The position numbers and the translations under genes are program-made. The notes beneath the pieces are model-generated. The model searched no databases. It was not told where the DNA came from and worked only from the letters and a program-made list of their open reading frames with translations. DNA of 64,000 nt from Ruminococcus_G sp964621905 (GTDB taxonomy: Bacteria; Bacillota; Clostridia; Lachnospirales; Lachnospiraceae), in the NCBI GenBank assembly GCA_964621905.1, contig CAZUNG010000005.1, positions 1 to 64,000 on the forward strand. The letters run 5' to 3'. Shown here piece by piece: positions 63,363-64,000 of this stretch (positions within the stretch are counted from its first letter, which is position 1; the number at the start of each line of letters is the position of its first letter).

Positions 63363-64000
63363 AGGTTTTTTGAAGATTATTAAGAGCAATCTCCATATCA
63401 TTATCATGTATGTTGTTATATTTATGACAATTTCTGTGATGATACAAAAGTTTCAGGGTGAGATGGAGCAGAGTGGATTTGAGGCGTTAAGGCTTGAGGT
63501 GGCTGTGATTGACAAGGACGGAAAAGAAGTGGCCGGAAAGTTTAAGGAATATCTGGCACAGTATCACACACTAAAAGAAATACAGGATGACAGAGACTTG
63601 ATACAAGAAGAGATGTTTAACCGCAATCTTGATTATGTGATCGTCATTCCCGAAAATTTTGAGCAGAAATGTTTTGAACAGCAGGAGCTTCTGGAGACGA
63701 TCAAACTGCCTGGGTCCAACAAAGCGTTTTATGCAGATCAGCAGATCAACACCTTTTTAAATGATATGCGGGTGCTGCTGGATTCTGGTTTTGATGCACA
63801 GGAGGCGGCGGAGGTGATTCTGGAAATTTCAAAAGAAGAACCGCAGGTTACGATGATCGACCAGAGTGGGCATGGAGGGCAAATGCCGCCGTACGCTTTT
63901 ATGTTTCAGTATATGCCATACGTGATGATGGCCGTGCTTTGTTACTGTATGAGCTACGTGCTGATCGCATTCCGGAAAAAAGAAGTGCGCAGCAGGATGC
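63349..64000 (+). CDS. ABC-2-type transporter permease, cut by window end
   Basis: Starts at ATG 63349 after AGGAGGGAAC and stays open to the window edge (217 codons). It opens with a membrane helix (about 15-32), then an extracytoplasmic domain (ALRLEVAVIDKDGKEV, about 45-175) and the next helices from about 185. Same architecture as the upstream permease and evidently its partner. Confidence 0.88.
   Translation, partial: MIVFKGFLKIIKSNLHIIIMYVVIFMTISVMIQKFQGEMEQSGFEALRLEVAVIDKDGKEVAGKFKEYLAQYHTLKEIQDDRDLIQEEMFNRNLDYVIVIPENFEQKCFEQQELLETIKLPGSNKAFYADQQINTFLNDMRVLLDSGFDAQEAAEVILEISKEEPQVTMIDQSGHGGQMPPYAFMFQYMPYVMMAVLCYCMSYVLIAFRKKEVRSRM

Overview
The window looks like chromosome from an anaerobic Firmicute of class Clostridia, most likely a gut Lachnospiraceae-type bacterium. 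This rests on gene content (rubrerythrin, high-molecular-weight rubredoxin/flavoprotein, hybrid-cluster protein, ECF-type ThiT under a TPP riboswitch, choline-binding-type cell-wall repeats, many ribose-type ABC importers) and on strong AGGAGG ribosome sites with frequent GTG/TTG starts. No rRNA, tRNA, CRISPR array or intact insertion sequence was seen. The species assignment is inference.

Layout. 1-1.5 kb: the decayed end of a large serine recombinase. 1.8-5.1 kb: a membrane-lipid operon (PAP2 phosphatase, flippase-like protein, PS synthase, PS decarboxylase) that makes phosphatidylethanolamine. 5.1-8.3 kb: oleate hydratase, TetR regulator and HAD phosphatase on the minus strand, with a striking 49-bp inverted repeat before the hydratase. 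8.4-13.3 kb: mutY, a glycosyltransferase, a minus-strand lipid set (diacylglycerol kinase-like, glycerophosphodiesterase, PAP2) and a DUF1294 protein.

13.5-26.2 kb is the standout: a five-gene operon with a 2451-residue NRPS (C-A-T-C-A-T-reductase), a membrane histidine kinase with a premature amber codon, an HD-GYP response regulator, an AMP-forming acyl ligase and a stand-alone acyl carrier protein. The predicted product is an N-acylated dipeptide aldehyde (or a cyclised derivative). The ligase and ACP would supply the acyl chain and the two-component pair would control or be co-expressed with synthesis. 26.4-27.7 kb holds oxygen-defence genes.

27.9-36.1 kb and 43.6-51.2 kb are two separate catabolic loci of related design. 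Each couples a ribose-type ABC importer to a uroporphyrinogen-decarboxylase-superfamily enzyme. The first adds two Gfo/Idh/MocA dehydrogenases and an AraC regulator. The second adds a LacI regulator and a second, divergent URO-D/MetE-like protein. The substrates are unknown. Between them lie a decayed ABC ATPase, TPP riboswitch-thiT, a DUF2798 protein, a Crp/Fnr regulator facing a ferredoxin-hcp operon, and a P1B metal ATPase with a palindrome inside its promoter.

51.4-53.5 kb is a gene graveyard (frameshifted TetR, internally deleted small genes, an aldo/keto reductase scrap). 53.6-57.6 kb is a phosphate locus (Pho-box-like repeats, Na/Pi cotransporter, PhoB-PhoR-like pair). 57.8-59.4 kb encodes a wall-bound polysaccharide deacetylase with eleven 20-residue repeats. 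The window ends with a LuxR-type two-component pair facing an ABC-2 exporter operon that runs off the edge.
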